Shown in pieces: positions 6,222 to 7,107 of a DNA stretch of 7,107 bases (its first letter is position 1; each line of letters begins with the position of its first letter). The stretch is from Methylobacterium sp. (GTDB taxonomy: Bacteria; Pseudomonadota; Alphaproteobacteria; Rhizobiales; Beijerinckiaceae): contig JAJKJG010000240.1 of NCBI GenBank assembly GCA_021154065.1, forward strand, positions 1 to 7,107. The letters run 5' to 3'. A program made the translations under genes and the position numbers. The notes under the pieces are model-generated. The model was not told where the DNA came from. It saw nothing but the letters and a program-made list of their open reading frames with translations, and made no database searches.

Positions 6222-6526
6222 GTGTGGAGTCGCCCTCATCGGACGCTCCCCAGGCTTAGTGCATTTGCGCCCGAAGGCCGCGAAGTTCCAGACCGCGAGG
6301 GTTTTGAGATTGAGGTCACGCGTAAGGGGAAACCGCTCAAAAACCTCCACAAAAACGGGGTGCTCGGTCCTTACCCGTTTAAGCGAAAGCTGCGAGATAC
6401 GAAGAGCGTGGACGAATGGAAAAAGGAACGCTTTGAGCCGACCTATCCTGGTCTCAGTTGCAGGGCGACGGCAAGACGGCGGTCGGACAGACTTCGCTTC
6501 GAACGGTCCGCCGCAGCTACCCCTAA
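6222..6526 (+). pseudogene. Small conserved-looking gene apparently broken by a frameshift near 6453-6461
   Basis: From 6288 one frame reads GFEIEVTRKGKPLKNLHKNG, then VLGPYPFKRKLRDTKSVDEW and KKERFEPTYPG, which looks like genuine protein. After about 6452 that frame turns into Arg/Ala-rich noise. The +2 frame (codons beginning at 6461) instead gives QGDGKTAVGQTSLRTVRRSYP and stops at 6526. The two halves join naturally if one base has been lost between about 6453 and 6461, so the intact product would be about 100 residues. It vaguely resembles small hypothetical proteins of Rhizobiales, but I cannot name a family. The 5' end is uncertain: GTG 6222 is in frame but has no ribosome binding site, so the N-terminus may also be damaged. 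It is divergent from the membrane-protein gene. A sequencing error is an alternative explanation. Confidence 0.55.
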
Positions 6527-6579
6527 GGTAGCCGGTCGCTGGCCTGGAACATTTGTGAAGTGCATAATCGCTTTGTTGA

Positions 6580-6623
6580 GCGTGATCTTTTCCGAAACCG
6601 GTAGCCGCTTTTCGGGATCATGC
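6580..6623. repeat. Rhizobiales-type dispersed palindromic repeat
   Basis: The left arm GCGTGATCTTTTCCGAAA and right arm TTTTCGGGATCATGC surround a CCGGTAGCCGC centre. From memory, this closely matches the short palindromic repeat found in many copies between genes of Rhizobiales genomes (reverse form GCATGATCCCGAAAA...). It forms an imperfect hairpin. It sits between the broken gene and the 53-aa gene, at the right border of the low-GC islet. Confidence 0.75.
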
Positions 6624-6645
6624 TTTAGCCGGCGCGCGTGCGCCC

Positions 6646-6807
6646 TCAAGCCTCGGGGCTCATCGCCGTCTCGGGCGCGTCGCCGCCCAGCACGTGCTCG
6701 GCGCCGCCGCGCAACGTCTGGAGGGCGGCGCGCGGAAGGCGGTCGAGGGTCGCGTAGGCGCAGGCGAAGAGCGCGAACATCGAATAGAGCGCGAGCTTGC
6801 GGCGCAT
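6646..6807 (-). CDS. Small protein with N-terminal hydrophobic helix (53 aa)
   Basis: A 53-codon reading frame starts with MRRKLALYSMFALFACAYAT and ends with GGDAPETAMSPEA. Residues 1-4 are basic and 5-20 hydrophobic, so it is either a single-pass membrane protein or an exported one. Cys16 lies in FACAY, not in a convincing lipobox. The rest (21-53) is polar with a short amphipathic helix (LDRLPRAALQTLRGGAEHVL). Evidence that it is real: AAGGGAGG, a near-perfect ribosome binding site, lies 8 bases before the ATG, and codon use is strongly GC-biased at third positions like the chromosomal genes. It lies outside the low-GC islet. The family is not recognised. A hairpin GGGTC-TTAAC-GACCC (6831-6845) lies in its leader. 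Confidence 0.65.
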   Translation of the reverse strand: MRRKLALYSMFALFACAYATLDRLPRAALQTLRGGAEHVLGGDAPETAMSPEA

Positions 6808-6950
6808 CGGGCGATCCTCCCTTCCGGAGCGGGTCTTAACGACCCGGTCCTCGAGTGGGAGGAGGATGCCTCCAGGGTTTCCCGCCTGGCGTGCGCGCCG
6901 GCACCCGAAGGACCGCGGCAGCGGCCGTGCTGCTGCGAAATCCGCTGCTC

Positions 6951-7017
6951 GGGCAGACGCTTAGTGCGCCGGCGCACGCCCGGCTTCGGGAGCGGCGGGC
7001 GCTCGGCCCGTCTGCCC
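6951..7017. terminator. Large inverted repeat, probable terminator of the right-edge gene
   Basis: GGGCAGACG (6951-6959) pairs with CGTCTGCCC (7009-7017). Inside lie a perfect 12-base palindrome TGCGCCGGCGCA (6965-6976) and a CCCG-GCTT-CGGG hairpin (6980-6991). The outer stem begins one base after the stop codon of the minus-strand gene ending at 7019. It could be a structured 3' end; no T-run follows, so Rho-independent action is uncertain. Confidence 0.5.
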
Positions 7018-7018
7018 C

Positions 7019-7107
7019 TCAGCCGCTCGTCGAGTCGACCTCGTCGTCGCGGCCCGCCGGCGTCAGCGTGCCGGCGCCGGGCGTCGCGTCCGGGTTGGTC
7101 AGCGCCG
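7019..7107 (-). CDS. C-terminal end of an unidentified protein (runs off right edge)
   Basis: The minus strand reads 28 codons ending at a TGA (7021-7019): ALTNPDATPGAGTLTPAGRD followed by DEVDSTSG. The piece is acidic and rich in Pro, Gly and Thr, like a disordered C-terminal tail, so it says nothing about function. The strong third-position GC bias and the hairpin immediately after the stop support a real gene end. Too short to identify. Confidence 0.45.
   Translation of the reverse strand, partial: ALTNPDATPGAGTLTPAGRDDEVDSTSG

Noticed and set aside
5042..6660. Direct repeats, tRNA or integrase marking a mobile element around the islet
   Set aside because: I found no tRNA, no recombinase and no matching flanking repeats, so transfer is suggested by base composition only.
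6866..6964. 32-codon plus-strand frame with AGGAGG directly before its ATG
   Set aside because: The ribosome binding site has no spacing to the ATG, and the peptide is low-complexity Arg/Ala with no recognisable structure.

Overview
High-GC alphaproteobacterial DNA, most likely from the Hyphomicrobiales (Rhizobiales) and possibly Methylobacteriaceae-like. The grounds are the very GC-rich codon use, the rpoN-hpf gene pair, and a palindrome of the type scattered through Rhizobiales genomes (6580-6623). The genus is inference; nothing here fixes it.

Left part (1-2533, minus strand): a small conserved hypothetical gene (2198-2533), then rpoN (sigma-54, 396-2000) with its own sigma-70-like promoter, then the 5' part of hpf (ribosome hibernation factor), which runs off the left edge. 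Between the small gene and rpoN lies a compact double-hairpin element (2132-2181).

Middle (2534-5111, plus strand): a divergent intergenic region with an 8-bp inverted repeat and an extended -10 promoter drives a soluble hybrid histidine kinase. It has three PAS domains repeated at exactly 384 bp, a HisKA/HATPase core and a C-terminal receiver. A strong hairpin follows it. No partner regulator gene is visible.

Right part (5112-6526): a clearly lower-GC islet. On the minus strand it carries a two-gene unit of unknown function: a small protein with two membrane helices, followed one base after its stop by a coiled-coil protein with a Trp/His-rich C-terminal domain. Divergent from these is a small conserved-looking gene that seems broken by a 1-base frameshift. 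This islet is the most likely place for something undescribed, but the sequence alone does not show what it does.

Far right (6527-7107): the Rhizobiales-type palindrome, a 53-codon minus-strand gene with an excellent ribosome binding site, a strongly structured 67-base inverted repeat, and the last 28 codons of another minus-strand gene entering from the right edge.
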